DNA of 64,000 nucleotides from Pomacea canaliculata (lineage: Eukaryota; Mollusca; Gastropoda; Architaenioglossa; Ampullariidae): assembly GCF_003073045.1 (NCBI RefSeq), contig NC_037597.1, positions 28,821,927 to 28,885,926 of the forward strand, given 5' to 3'. Below, one piece after another: positions 1 to 9,964 of the stretch. A model generated the notes under the pieces. It saw nothing but the letters and a program-made list of their open reading frames with translations. It had not been told where the DNA came from and did not search any database. Each line of letters starts with the position of its first letter. The stretch's first letter is position 1. The translations under genes were made by a program, and so were the position numbers.

Positions 1-1300
1 CCTCAAATTTCCAAAGTCTTAGTGCATAATTCCGTTTGCAAACATCTTTGCAATACAAACTCTCACACGCCTTTCGAGATGAGATGAAAACCTGGGCTCG
101 CTCTAAGCACATATACGTGTATCTCTGCACTGCTACCTGGCTGCTGAGACCAACGCAGCCCACAGATTATAGAAGCACGGATGTATAGTATCTCTGCACT
201 GCTACCTGCATGGCTGCCCGAAGATTATACTAGTGTGCGTCTCGCCAACTTGTCGGCCGTCAGTTCTCGGTCAACCATTTAACAATAGAATATTCCAAAC
301 TACGATAAAATTCAACAACAGACTTGTAATAAATTTGTAACTTTATAGTTACTTTTTATTTCTTTCTCTTTTGGTGGATTAGGGACAAACGTGCTTGACC
401 TCCACTTTCCCCACGAATTGGAGTCTATATTTTTTTTACTTTCCTGGTGTTTTATATATTTGTTCACTTTATTTTTTCTTCTTTTGTTTTTTCTGCGCAA
501 TGAGCATTCTTCTGAATGGATACCTGCGCATTACAAATCGACATCATCATCATCAAAAGACAACAGACATAATGCTTGAGCTTTTGTACCTCCCTCAGTA
601 CGAGAGTTCGCATCGTCTGCTCTTCTTTTTCTTCTTGATGTCGACAGTTAAACCGGAAGCATATCTGTGCTTTGGCCTCGTTCTGGAAGTGGTCCGTAAC
701 CATATGGTCAGCCAAGCATGGCACTGGGGTCTCGTGACTTGTCGTCATTATTGTCACTGTGAACAGCAAGTGCCACATTTTTCTCTCTAGTTTTCTTGCA
801 GCACAAACTGGTTTAAAGCTTGTGTGTGTGGAGAGTCAGAGAGTGGTTGGTTGTGAAACAGCACGCAGCTGAAAGTAACCCATCCTCTAAATACAGGCCT
901 CGAGTACCAGAGACAAGATTCCTTGTCTTTCGGTAGCTTCTGTGTCGTAATTAACATTGCCCTCACCTCTTGCATTATTGAGATGAGAGATTGAAGTGCC
1001 CTGCCCTTGTTGATTACGAGCTAATTTAATTAGCGCGGTGCTAGCGAGTCGTATTGTGGTAACATGACTCCCCCCCCCACTTCAATATTGCTAGCTAATT
1101 CTATTATCGCGGTTAACATGGTTTGTACTCCTTGCATTACTGAGTTGAAGTTGATGATGCTTCTTCATCGTTAATTAATTCTGTTGCTATCAGTTGTGAA
1201 TTAACTTTGTGTCGTTTCTGTGCAATCAGAGAGAGGAGGACACTGACAAGTGTAATTTCAACTGCTTTGTGTGCCGTTGCTGAACAACAAATTGTTTGCG
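1..1300. other. Non-coding stretch, no gene recognised
   Basis: I see no convincing exon here. A 21-bp string, beginning GTATCTCTGCACTGC, occurs at 119 and again at 188, so a unit of about 69 bp was locally duplicated. Runs of T-rich and C-rich DNA (around 430-495 and 1070-1080) are low complexity. Open frames at 391-790 are pyrimidine-rich and look like chance. Confidence 0.5.
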
Positions 1301-1314
1301 GTCTGTATTTGCAG

Positions 1315-1429
1315 CTTTCGCAGTCTGGTCGTCCAGAAGATAATGTCTGCTGGACTGTCAAGTGTTGTCAGACAGATCACAAGGCTTCGTCTTCATGAGA
1401 CAACAGACGGAATTACTGTAGATTGCAAG
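1315..1429 (+). CDS. Possible coding exon, unidentified gene
   Basis: After a pyrimidine-rich acceptor ending TATTTGCAG the frame stays open and reads ...KIMSAGLSSVVRQITRLRL and onward to TVDCK. A GT follows at 1430, but this donor (GTCATT) is weak. The peptide is not low complexity and uses varied codons, unlike the minisatellite frames nearby. It ends in phase 0, which does not match the next candidate exon (phase-1 entry at 1880), so an exon may be missing or this may be chance. No family recognised. Confidence 0.3.
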
Positions 1430-1879
1430 GTCATTCACCACTCTAAAATAAAGGGTCCGGTAGTTGCTTTGTGAGAGGACATACTTGCCAATAAATCAGT
1501 GATGTCTGTGTCGCTTAGTTAAGTAGACAAGATGTTTGTAGGACTGAGAAGCCATATACCTTGACTGCACTGAAGATATATGTAGGACTGAGTAGCCCTA
1601 TCTTGGTTACGCTTGTCTTTGAGACACGGCAAATGTGGTGGTCCCAGTGTTCAGAAGCTTGAGGGCACTGGCAGTGTTCCAGTCTTATTGTGTACCTACT
1701 CTACACTCTTCATGTGTACCTACTCTACACTCTTGGTCTTTGTAGCCCTGCGTGCCCTACACACCCCACCCTCCATCTCCCCCAGGTGTACGCTCAGGGT
1801 TCCCCTCTCTCTTTTCTTCTTGTTTGCTGACAGTCCGGGTGTGAGACATGCCAGAGCCTGTCACCTTGTCTGTATCCAG

Positions 1880-2260
1880 GTACAGTTGAAAGCGACCTGA
1901 CGGCTCACCTTGTTGACGAGCCTGACATTTCCATAAAGGTGACGAAACAGACGCTGTACTGTGGTCAGTCCATTCAACGACCCTCCTACCCGTCCATGTT
2001 TCCCGCTTTTCTGGCCTTTTTGGGGTCAGAGGCAAAGTCCCGGCTATTGGTCGGTGCACGCAAGATAAATGTGCTGATAATAATTCAATCAGCTTGCCCT
2101 TTCAGCCAGTACTCACTCACCCTCGGGTGTACCAGGAGTAAAAGACGGTCGTCTGGCAACGGAAGTCTGCATTGTTGTTACGCGACGACGCAAACGTCCA
2201 CAACGACTGCAGGGTCCGGCACCCGACCGAACTGTTCGTGTGCACAGTATTGTGGACAAG
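1880..2260 (+). CDS. Two phase-matched candidate exons, unidentified host gene
   Basis: Candidate exon 1880-1963 follows CTGTATCCAG and reads TVESDLTAHLVDEPDISIKV.. to TLYC, ending one base into a codon before GTCAGT. Candidate exon 2136-2260 follows GGTGTACCAG, begins with the two bases needed to complete that codon, reads VKDGRLATEVCIVVTRRRKR.. to HSIVDK, and ends before GTGTAGGT. The joined frame (residues ..LYC-G-VKDGR..) is open, with G or C in most third positions, unlike the AT-rich surroundings. I cannot assign a family. The phase match, splice sites and codon bias argue for a real gene; transcript data are needed to be sure. Confidence 0.42.
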
Positions 2261-2502
2261 GTGTAGGTGCTCAAGACAAGGAGTACTGTAGGTCAGATTT
2301 CAAAGTACCGTGGACAAGGTGTCGGATTTCTCTAGGAACAGGTATCAAGAGCCCTGTCAAGGGGAGAGAGTTGCACAGAGGTGTACAAACAAGATGTACA
2401 GAGCCAAGACTTCCTACGACTTCTATGACGAGTGAGTCCATTGGTACCTACGGTGTTAGTGAGCCACCTGATGCATCATGTGTGACACATCTCAGTGCAC
2501 CC

Positions 2503-2552
2503 GTGTGTGTGTGTGTGTGTGTGTGTGTTGTGTGTGTGTGTGTGTGTGTGTT
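2503..2552 (+). repeat. (GT)n microsatellite
   Basis: About 50 bases of alternating GT, with two small interruptions, in non-coding DNA downstream of the candidate exon pair. Confidence 0.95.
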
Positions 2553-3087
2553 TGTGTTATGTTTTGCTAACATCTGCTGTCATAAACTCTAACATTTATA
2601 TTTTTATAGTGACCACCATTTTGCTGTTTAATGTGATGCCATTGGTCAATATATTCCTGGCATCACTGACACTAACCCTTGTTTTCTGGATATTTGTGGC
2701 AATGTATTGTCACCGTCAAGTCTGTAGTGATTCCCCTTTATAACTGACACAATACGTGTTCACATTGTTGTTTGGGACTGTTTCGTGCCAGCACAGTGGG
2801 CTTGCCTGCTCACCGCGATATTGCGATAAAGAAATTAACTTTGTTATTTACTATTACTCTTAGTATAGTGCTTGCTATTTTTCCGGGTCCAGACAAAAAA
2901 TGCTGTAATAAGGTAGTAGAAAATTTGTTTATATTTTTATTGCTGTCAGGGTTGACCAGATATAATAATGAAAATATTTTATTCTCCTACGCCGTTTGTA
3001 CAGAAACAGCTTGTATCCAAAAATACGTTAGCTCTATATATCTACCTTGACCACAAATCTAGAAATGAAATGTGGGAGACCTCTGAT

Positions 3088-4440
3088 TTCATCAGACTGT
3101 ATCAACAGCAGCTATAGGCTACAGACTTGTCACTATAACATTGTGAGGTATCAGACTGTATCAACAGCAGCTATAGGCTACAGACTTGTCACTTGTCATC
3201 ATTGTGAGGTATCAGACTGTATCAACAGCAGCTATAGACTACAGACTTGTCACTATAACATTGTGAGGTATCAGACTGTATCAACACAACACAGCAGCTA
3301 TAGACTACAGACTTGTCACTATAACATTGTGAGGTATCAGACTGTATCAACACAACACAGCAGCTATAGACTACAGACTTGTCACTATAACATTGTGAGG
3401 TATCAGACTGTATCAACACAACACAGCAGCTATAGACTACAGACTTGTCACTATAACATTGTGAGGTATCAGACTGTATCAACACAACACAGCAGCTATA
3501 GACTACAGACTTGTCACTATAACATTGTGAGGTATCAGACTGTATCAATATAGACTACAGACTTGTCACTATAACATTGTGAGGTATCAGACTGTATCAA
3601 CAGCAGCTATAGACTACAGACTTGTCACTATAACATTGTGAGGTATCAGACTGTATCAACATATAGACTACAGACTTGTCACTATAACATTGTGAGGTAT
3701 CAGACTGTATCAACAGCAGCTATAGACTACAGACTTGTCACTATAACATTGTGAGGTATCAGACTGTATCAACACAACACAGCAGCTATAGACTACAGAC
3801 TTGTCACTATAACATTGTGAGGTATCAGACTGTATCAACAGCAGCTATAGACTACAGACTTGTCACTATAACATTGTGAGGTATCAGACTGTATCAACAG
3901 CAGCTATAGACTACAGACTTGTCACTATAACATTGTGAGGTATCAGACTGTATCAATAGCAGCTATAGACTACAGACTTGTCACTATAACATTGTGAGGA
4001 ATCAGACTGTATCAACAGCAGCTATAGACTACAGACTTGTCACTATAACATTGTGAGGTATCAGACTGTATCAACAGCAGCTATAGACTACAGACTTGTC
4101 ACTATAACATTGTGAGGTATCAGACTGTATCAACAGCAGCTATAGACTACAGACTTGTCACTATATCATTGTGAGGTATCAGACTGTATCAACAGCAGCT
4201 ATAGACTACAGACTTGTCACTATATCATTGTGAGGTATCAGACTGTCTCAACACAACACAGCAGCTATAGACTACAGACTTGTCACTATAACATTGTGAG
4301 GTATCAGACTGTCTCAACACAACACAGCAGCTATAGACTACAGACTTGTCACTATAACATTGTGAGGTATCAGACTGTCTCAACACAACACAGCAGCTAT
4401 AGACTACAGACTTGTCACTATAACATTGTGAGGAATCTGT
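3088..4440 (+). repeat. Minisatellite, 59- and 66-bp units, about 22 copies
   Basis: The unit starts ATCAGACTGTATCAAC and ends CATTGTGAGGT. Copies are 59 bp long, or 66 bp when they carry an extra ACACAAC, and the two types come in runs. Neighbouring copies are nearly identical, so the array is young or homogenised. Open reading frames through it on both strands are by-products of the repetition, not genes. Confidence 0.95.
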
Positions 4441-4537
4441 ATCTGTAATTCAGTGGGTTAGAGCTATTGTGAGATATCATATAAGCACAGTAGCTACAGA
4501 CTGGTAGCAGTTTTCACTTCTTGTTGTTCACCATGAT

Positions 4538-4715
4538 CAGGGCCGTGCTTAGGGGCAGGCGGACGAGGCATCTGCCTAGGGCCCCGCGCTTCAAGGGGCC
4601 CCGCGCTTTTGATTGATATGTGACTTTAGATCTCAACTAAAACCGTGTGATCGTGGCGTGAGGGCCCCGCACATGCCCTTTGCCTCGGGCCCCGCGGGGG
4701 CTAAGAACTGGCCTG
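4538..4715 (+). mobile_element. hAT-type MITE, 178 bp, with 8-bp target duplication
   Basis: The ends are imperfect inverted repeats: CAGGGCCGTGCTTAGGGGC on the left, and a right end whose complement begins CAGGCCAGTTCTTAGCCCC. The octamer ACCATGAT flanks both sides (4530-4537 and 4716-4723). TIRs beginning CAG and 8-bp duplications are hallmarks of hAT transposons. The interior is GC-rich (repeated GGGCCCCGC) and non-coding, so this is a non-autonomous copy. Confidence 0.9.
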
Positions 4716-4786
4716 ACCATGATAATAGTCAATACAGGCTACTGGCATGTGGCTCTGAGACCCAACTAATTAACAATGAGGAGCAA

Positions 4787-4960
4787 ATCCACATGGTGTA
4801 GAGTAAGTTCACATGCTGTAGAGTAAGTCTACATGGTGTAGAGCGAAGTTGCACGTTTGTAGAAGATACATGAGGACCTAATGTCGTATATTGCAGTGAA
4901 CCAGATTATGTAATTATTTTGGAGGAAAGTCGATGAGGACCTAATGTTGTATATTGCAGC
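4787..4960 (+). repeat. Short local duplications, including a duplicated splice-acceptor-like segment
   Basis: A unit of about 20 bp (ACATGGTGTAGAGTAAGT) repeats imperfectly near 4790-4845. A second segment, GATGAGGACCTAATGT followed by a TATATTGCAG acceptor-like end, occurs at about 4869-4896 and again at 4933-4959. The second copy immediately precedes the candidate exon at 4960. Confidence 0.7.
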
Positions 4961-5523
4961 GAACTTGATGATGATGTGCAAGGGCTGCCCTTCACACCGT
5001 TGTCGCTACGCCGGACACCCACAGGTGTGTTTCGATCCCCATCCCCTCCATGGTCACCACGTGGCGAGCAGTACGTGTCTCGACCTCGCTCGCGCACGCC
5101 CTTGACCCTGCCTGGCGCTGACACCGACATGGGGTGGCCACGTCAGGTTGGTGGACGTCCTCCTCATTCGCCTTCAGACATTAAACACGGACAACCGAGA
5201 CCAAGGATTGACGTGCTTGCGACCATAGCTTAGAACTGTACTTTACTCATTTGCCCGACTCACAGACAAAAAACCTTCATGAGTCCAACAAAACCGTGTC
5301 TTGAATGTAGTTTTTGTCCTGACTGTCGGGCACATTCTGTCTGGTGCATGCTTTGTGTCGGTACATAACGTGTTTCGGGTGCTATGTGTCGGGTACTTGG
5401 TGTGTGGCAGGTCAATGACACTGGTGCTCCTGACAATCCTTACACGTGTCCTATGGACCCTGTCAACAGACAATACTACTACCGCCAGTGGCGAAGGAAT
5501 CCACCGCGCCCCCTCATGCCTGT
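4960..5523 (+). CDS. Two phase-matched candidate exons, Pro/Ser/Arg-rich protein
   Basis: Candidate exon 4960-5146 follows TATATTGCAG and reads ELDDDVQGLPFTPLSLRR.. with SPSPPWSPRG and SRPRSRTPLT, ending in phase 0 at CAG/GTTGGT. Candidate exon 5411-5523 follows GTGTGGCAG, starts in phase 0, reads VNDTGAPDNPYTCPMDPVNR.. and QYYYRQWRRNPPRPLMP, and ends at a strong GTAAGT donor. Codons are strongly GC-ending and the peptides look like a disordered linker plus a short ordered tail. Probably the same host gene as the exons at 1.9-2.3 kb, but linking exons are not found. Product not recognised. Confidence 0.48.
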
Positions 5524-5549
5524 GTAAGTGAACACACTTCCACACCCGC

Positions 5550-5605
5550 TCTTTCTCTCTCTTTCTCTCTCTTTCTCTCTCTCCTTCTCTCTCTCTCTCA
5601 CACAC
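5550..5605 (+). repeat. CT-rich microsatellite
   Basis: CTCTTTCT-type repeats run for about 45 bases just after the candidate donor at 5524 and could serve as intronic pyrimidine DNA. The stretch from here to about 5970 holds no recognisable gene. Confidence 0.85.
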
Positions 5606-7122
5606 ACTAAAATCATAATCGGGATTTGGTACTTTGAATTGATTAGTTCATGGATTGTCTACATTATCACACACAAGATAAAGATGTAACTAAGGGCCGA
5701 GGCTGAGCTGAATGAGCATGTGCATCGCCTTTCCATTCAAAGAACCTGTGGATATATTTTAAGAGGGTAAAGCAGACTAACGGGTTCCTGTATACTGAGA
5801 GACGATACACACGCTCGTGCAAGCCGACACACTGTACAGCAGCATTTAAATGTAAGTGTGCTGGCGAGCCGTCTGTGATCAAGGAATACACTCGCAACTG
5901 CCAGCCGTCCATCCCGCTTTGCTCTGCCTGTTGCGTTTGGCCATACAGACCATGTCTATACAACTTGCAGCTGAAGACCCAGGGACGTACAGGGCCAACG
6001 AGTCTGGGAACGCAAAGAAATAGCCCAAAGAATGTTCATAGTCACTAGTCATGCCCCTCCCAAGAAAAAGGAAACAGCAAACAGAACTAAGGACCATAAG
6101 CCTTATCAGCCACCCAAGAAAAGTCACCCTAAAGGTCATTAAGAACCGCATCAGCACCACTGCGGAGGAACAGTTAGTGGAAGAACAGGCTGGCTTCAGA
6201 CTAGATAGACGAAAAGTGGAGCAGATCTTCAGTTCTCATAGAAAAGCATCTTCGGTATCAGCGGAACCTCTACCACTCTATTGACTTTAAAAAGGCATCC
6301 GACAGTGTCTGGCACGAGGGGTATGGCATGTGATGCGAAAAATCACTTTCTAAGAAGGCCTTGTTCAGGTGGTAGAAGCGCTGTAACAGCTCCACGAGTA
6401 CAGTGCTGCTGAACAACCAAATAGGAGTTTACCACAGTAGGCGTACATCAAGGATGTATCACCGGTGCTGTTTAATATCTCGGAGAACATCATGCTGGAA
6501 GATGTTCAAGACCACCATACTTCATCTCAATTAGTGGAAGACCGATCTACAACCTACGCTTCACAGACGACAGACCTGTTAGCGGGCACTAACAAAGAAC
6601 TGGAAGACCTCTCTCCTGTCTCACCAACAGACTGACAGACAAATCAAATGAATATGGAATGGAGACCAGCACTTAAAAGAGCAAAGTTATGGTCAGTGGC
6701 AGTGACAAAGCAGAGATCTCTATGAACGAGGTACAGGCTCAAAGAGATCAGCAGCTTCCAATACTTGGGAGCCACCTTCTCAGAGGACGGCAGCTCCTCG
6801 CCAGATATCCACATCAGGATCCGACAACAACAGCAGCAATGGCTAGACTGTATAGCCATAAGATAAGGTTCACTACCAACTACAAGCTGTACAAATCCCT
6901 GGTAGTGTCCATCCTGCTTTACGGATGTGGACACGTGGACTCCGCTCGCCGAGACAGAAAGGAGAATCCAGGTAGTCGAGACCAAGTGCCTGAGGAGGCT
7001 GCTACGGATCTCATACAGAAAACAGGAAACCAACGACTTTGAAAGAAGCACGGTTGCCTCACTCGAGATACACCAGGAACCTCTACAGCAGCAGTCGAGT
7101 GTCGTAAGCTGGTCTTCTTTAG

Positions 7123-7560
7123 CAGCCCTGACGAGAGGGGGACGTCGGTTGGAGGGCAGGGTCTGGTGTACCCGGGCCCGAGGCTGTGAAGGGGTCCTGG
7201 CCTTGGTCAGTGGATTTTTTTTTTCATTTTTCCTTGTCTTGTTAAGGATGACGTAGCATTCCTTACTCTGGGGATTGTTTCTATGGAGCAAGGTACTACA
7301 GGTTTGATCCTTTGATGTCAGTTTTCCCTATTTACTAACCACTCACGTGTAAACAACTCTATGTTCAAGTAGTGCTGTATGTCCTAGTGCACTTGTCCTA
7401 ATGTTTGAAGTCTATATTACGTTACTGAATGAAATGTGGATATTGACAATAGAATTGTAAGCATATTAAATTAAATAATGGGAAAATAATTTATGATTAC
7501 AATTACAAGGGGCTCGAGAGGTCGTCTACCCCGGGGCCCCTGCTTGCTTTCGGCGACTCT
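7123..7560 (+). mobile_element. hAT-type MITE (copy 1), inserted in a LINE
   Basis: It begins CAGCCCTGACGAGAGG and ends in a diverged inverted copy (GCTTTCGGCGACTCT). It aligns through its length to the reverse complement of 50198-50666, sharing GGTGTACCCGGGCCCG, CCTTGGTCAGTGGATTTTTT and the GAGAGGTCGTCT..CCCCGGGGCCC end. Flanks TTCTTTAG (7115) and CTTCTTAG (7561) are a slightly eroded 8-bp duplication. There is no coding capacity. It is older than copy 2, judging by eroded termini. Confidence 0.85.
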
Positions 7561-7757
7561 CTTCTTAGGCCACGTGACCTGGCACGACACCCTGTCGAAG
7601 ACTGCATGTCCTTCAAGTTACCTTGGATAGTAGTGGACGCCGCGGTGGTCAGAGGAAGAACTGACTTACGGAGGTCAAAGACTGGACTGGTCGTCCTGTA
7701 CAGGACCTGCTGACTGTCGCCCACAGTAGACAAGATGGCGGCCTGTCAGCTGCTTGT

Positions 7758-7925
7758 CTATCCATGTGATTCCCCCAACGACAGGTGCCAGTCTATCCAT
7801 GTGATCCCCCAACGACAGCTGCCAGTCTATCCATGTGATCCCCCAACGACAGCTGCCAGTCTATCCATGTGATCCCCCAACGACAGCTGCCAGTCTATCC
7901 ATGTGATCCCCCAACGACAGCTGCC
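7758..7925 (+). repeat. 34-bp tandem repeat at a LINE 3' end
   Basis: About five copies of a 34-bp unit (TCTATCCATGTGATCCCCCA..) lie where the LINE coding region ends. The first copy has small differences and the later ones are almost identical. Tandem 3'-end repeats occur in several LINE clades, so this may be part of the element or a later expansion. Confidence 0.85.
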
Positions 7926-8264
7926 GGTCATGGGACGACTGTCTGACGTCTCTCCTGGGATCAGCGGCTGTCCTACTGCGCACCTCATCCTTCCTCTCGT
8001 CTGTCTTGCCCTAAGCATCTCATCCTTCCTCCCGTCTGTCTCGCCGTCCTTGACTTCTTCACCTTTGGCGTTGTCCTTGATAGTGTTTGTAGATGTTGGT
8101 AATCACGTGACCATTCTACGTGCAGCTATCGGGAAGGACGGTTGGGGGGACCCTGGCGACATATCAAGGCCTGCGTTAACAGCGTCGGAAGCCATTTTGC
8201 TTTCATTGATGGTGAGTCTGCATTTACTGTTTTATTGATGAGGGTTTAAATCTGGCTTCTGTTT

Positions 8265-8420
8265 AATTGGTAGTGAGGTTGTTTGCCGTTATTTTTAATT
8301 GATGATTATTTATGCATCTACCACGGATTTTATTAGTGATCGAGTAGTTGCTATCAAAGTCGTTAACCATTGGGTATTGTGTGATGTATATATAGATATT
8401 ACCGTGCTGCAAGCAATATC
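8265..8420. repeat. Long target-site duplication, left copy (156 bp)
   Basis: By eye every base of 8265-8420 is repeated at 9505-9660, from AATTGGTAGTGAGG to GCAAGCAATATC. The copies bracket the truncated LINE exactly: the LINE tail begins at the very next base. The copies do not have TG..CA ends, so they are not LTRs. Confidence 0.93.
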
Positions 8421-9504
8421 TTCTTCTTCTTCGTCGTTCACTCAAATGGACACGCCTGCCTCCTGCACAAATGATGCTGTGCGCCGCAGGTCCTCCAGGC
8501 TGCCGTGTAGCTTCCTCAATACTGGCGTCTCATAGGTCCAAATGCGGTGCCTGAGTTCTTCGTGCATGGGGCATTCTTGCAGTAGATGTGCTGTTGTCTG
8601 ACTGCCTGTCTGGCACGGGCACTGGTCTGTCTGGCCGATTCGGAGCTTGGTGTAAAGGTGGTGATTGAGACGGTTGTGGCCTGTCCTCAGCCTGAAAATA
8701 ACGACCTGCTCAGCTCTTGTAAGCAGGTAGTATGGGTCGTTTCGGTTGAAACGTGGGTGCTGCTGCAGCCACTTGTTGTGCTGTTTGGCCTTGATGATGG
8801 ATTTGACTTCACTGTAGGTGGTGGACCTGTCTTGCTGCTCTTTTTTGGATCCTTCCTTGGCAAGAGTGTCTGCGGCTTCGTTGCCAAAAACCCCACAGTG
8901 GGAGGGAATCCACTGTAAGACGACTGTGCAATCTCCGCATAAGGAGGAGAGAGCAGTGGACAGGTCGTTCAGTTTCTTGTCTCTGGCAGTCTGTAAGGCC
9001 TGCAGAACAGACAGTGCGTCCGTAAAGAAGACGACGTTGTTGGAGGTGTCTGGACTGTTTTCAACGTGGGTGGCACCGGTCTGAATGGCAACTGCTTCAG
9101 CCTTGAAGTTGGTGGAGTAGAGGCCGGTTGCGAGAGAAAGACGGTCTTCTCTTCCTCCTGGGTACCTGATGTAAATTCCGGCGCCACCATTTTTCACGGC
9201 TTGTTCGGCTGACCCGTCAGTGAACACGTGAGTCCATTGATCTTGTGGGAAGTTGTTGTGGATATACTCCATAGTACAGGACTTCTTCACAGCGTCTAGG
9301 GAGTCTTTCTTGCTGACACCAGGGATGCTGCAGTGAATCAGGGGGAAAGCAGTTTCATTCCATGCTGGGTTTGTCCGGCACAGGGGGATCTCTCTGAGGT
9401 CGTGTTCCAAGATGTCTCGGTGTTTTCGTTCAAGGATCCTAGCCTGGTGGATGAAACTTCCCCTTTTCAACCTTCCCTTCGTCGGCTGAGCCAGTCTGTT
9501 TCTC
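8421..9504 (-). mobile_element. 5'-truncated LINE with RNase H, flanked by 156-bp duplications
   Basis: On the - strand a 354-codon frame is open to a stop at 8442 and reads straight in from the flanking repeat, without its own start. It contains an RNase H domain: VFTDGSAEQAVKNGGAGIYI (first Asp), KAEAVAIQTG (Glu), VFFTDALSVLQAL (second Asp) and LQWIPSHCGVFGNEAADTLA (last Asp). A tail follows with FRLRTGHNRLNHH and a Cys/His cluster (CPCQTG..HLLQECP). The 3' UTR is only about 20 bp and ends in (GAA)n. RNase H downstream of RT is known in I-type and related LINEs. The frame has no internal stop and the flanks look identical, so the insertion is recent. Confidence 0.9.
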
Positions 9505-9660
9505 AATTGGTAGTGAGGTTGTTTGCCGTTATTTTTAATTGATGATTATTTATGCATCTACCACGGATTTTATTAGTGATCGAGTAGTTGCTATCAAAGT
9601 CGTTAACCATTGGGTATTGTGTGATGTATATATAGATATTACCGTGCTGCAAGCAATATC
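9505..9660. repeat. Long target-site duplication, right copy (156 bp)
   Basis: This is the partner of 8265-8420. It ends 11 bases before the candidate exon at 9672, so it supplies the region just upstream of that exon's acceptor. Confidence 0.93.
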
Positions 9661-9671
9661 ACATGTGACAG

Positions 9672-9884
9672 GCAATGTCAAGTCAGAAGAGAACTTCTTC
9701 TACCCCCCGGAGAGCACTCTGGAGCCACCCAGCTCTTCGTTCTACGTCACGCCCCGTCTCGTGCCCCTACAAAAGTCGAGCAGCTCGCCCCCGACACGTC
9801 GTTCAGTGGAGCGAGACAGCGCCTACAGTCAGCGAGCTCGCTGTGGCTTCAAGTACTGGCCACAGGAACCCAAACCCATCGACT
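9672..9884 (+). CDS. Candidate coding exon, Ser/Pro-rich, unidentified gene
   Basis: Bounded by an acceptor (ATGTGACAG) and a strong GTAAGT donor. All three frames are open, but the one with strongly GC-ending codons reads NVKSEENFFYPPESTLEPPS.. through VTPRLVPLQKSSSSPPTRRS to FKYWPQEPKPID. Length is 213 bp, entered in phase 1 and left in phase 1. It has the same composition and style as the exons at 5.0-5.5 kb (disordered, then aromatic and basic), so I infer the same gene. The exon at 5411-5523 leaves in phase 2, so at least one exon is missing between them. No family recognised. Confidence 0.45.
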
Positions 9885-9964
9885 GTAAGTTGCTTGGTGT
9901 GTGTACAACTGTACACCTTGTGTCCCTTGTAGTCGTCCTTTGTGTGTACAGGTAACGTGTATCA

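Larger units (their letters stand above)
5970..7925 (+). pseudogene. Decayed LINE (reverse transcriptase to 3' end), interrupted by a hAT MITE
   Basis: Reverse transcriptase pieces appear in several frames: RTISLISHPRKVTLKVI near 6090, EEQAGFRLDRRKVEQIF near 6180, TNYKLYKSLVVSILLYGCG near 6880 and ETKCLRRLLRISYRKQET near 6980, then the post-RT region GHVTWHDTLSKT near 7570 and LLTVAHSRQDGG near 7710. This is the order of a non-LTR retrotransposon pol. It carries several frameshifts and stops and lacks its endonuclease half, so it is dead. The pieces before 7123 and after 7560 join in sense (..KLVFLGHV..), showing the MITE landed in the LINE. The 3' end carries a 34-bp tandem repeat. Clade not settled. 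Confidence 0.85.

Noticed and set aside
1939-2592. Single 217-codon ORF as a gene
   Set aside because: It mixes an exon-like start with intron-like DNA and a GT repeat; splice sites at 1963 and 2136 explain the coding part better.
2612-2743. Possible transmembrane exon (hydrophobic frame IFLASLTLTLVFWIFVAMYC)
   Set aside because: It is hydrophobic because the DNA is T-rich; no clear acceptor and donor flank it.
3047-3553. Long ORFs on both strands through the 59/66-bp repeat
   Set aside because: They arise from repetition of a unit free of stops; no splice sites, start context or non-repeat coding sequence.
3088-4440. CRISPR-like array
   Set aside because: Whole units repeat with no variable spacers, in eukaryotic DNA; it is a minisatellite. 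The same applies to the 60-61 kb array.
5243-5605. 120-codon - strand ORF rich in Arg/Glu
   Set aside because: Its start is a translated CT microsatellite, and the rest is antisense to the candidate exon at 5411-5523.
8265-9660. 156-bp direct repeats as LTRs
   Set aside because: They lack TG..CA ends, and the DNA between is a LINE 3' part with a simple-repeat tail and no primer site or polypurine tract.
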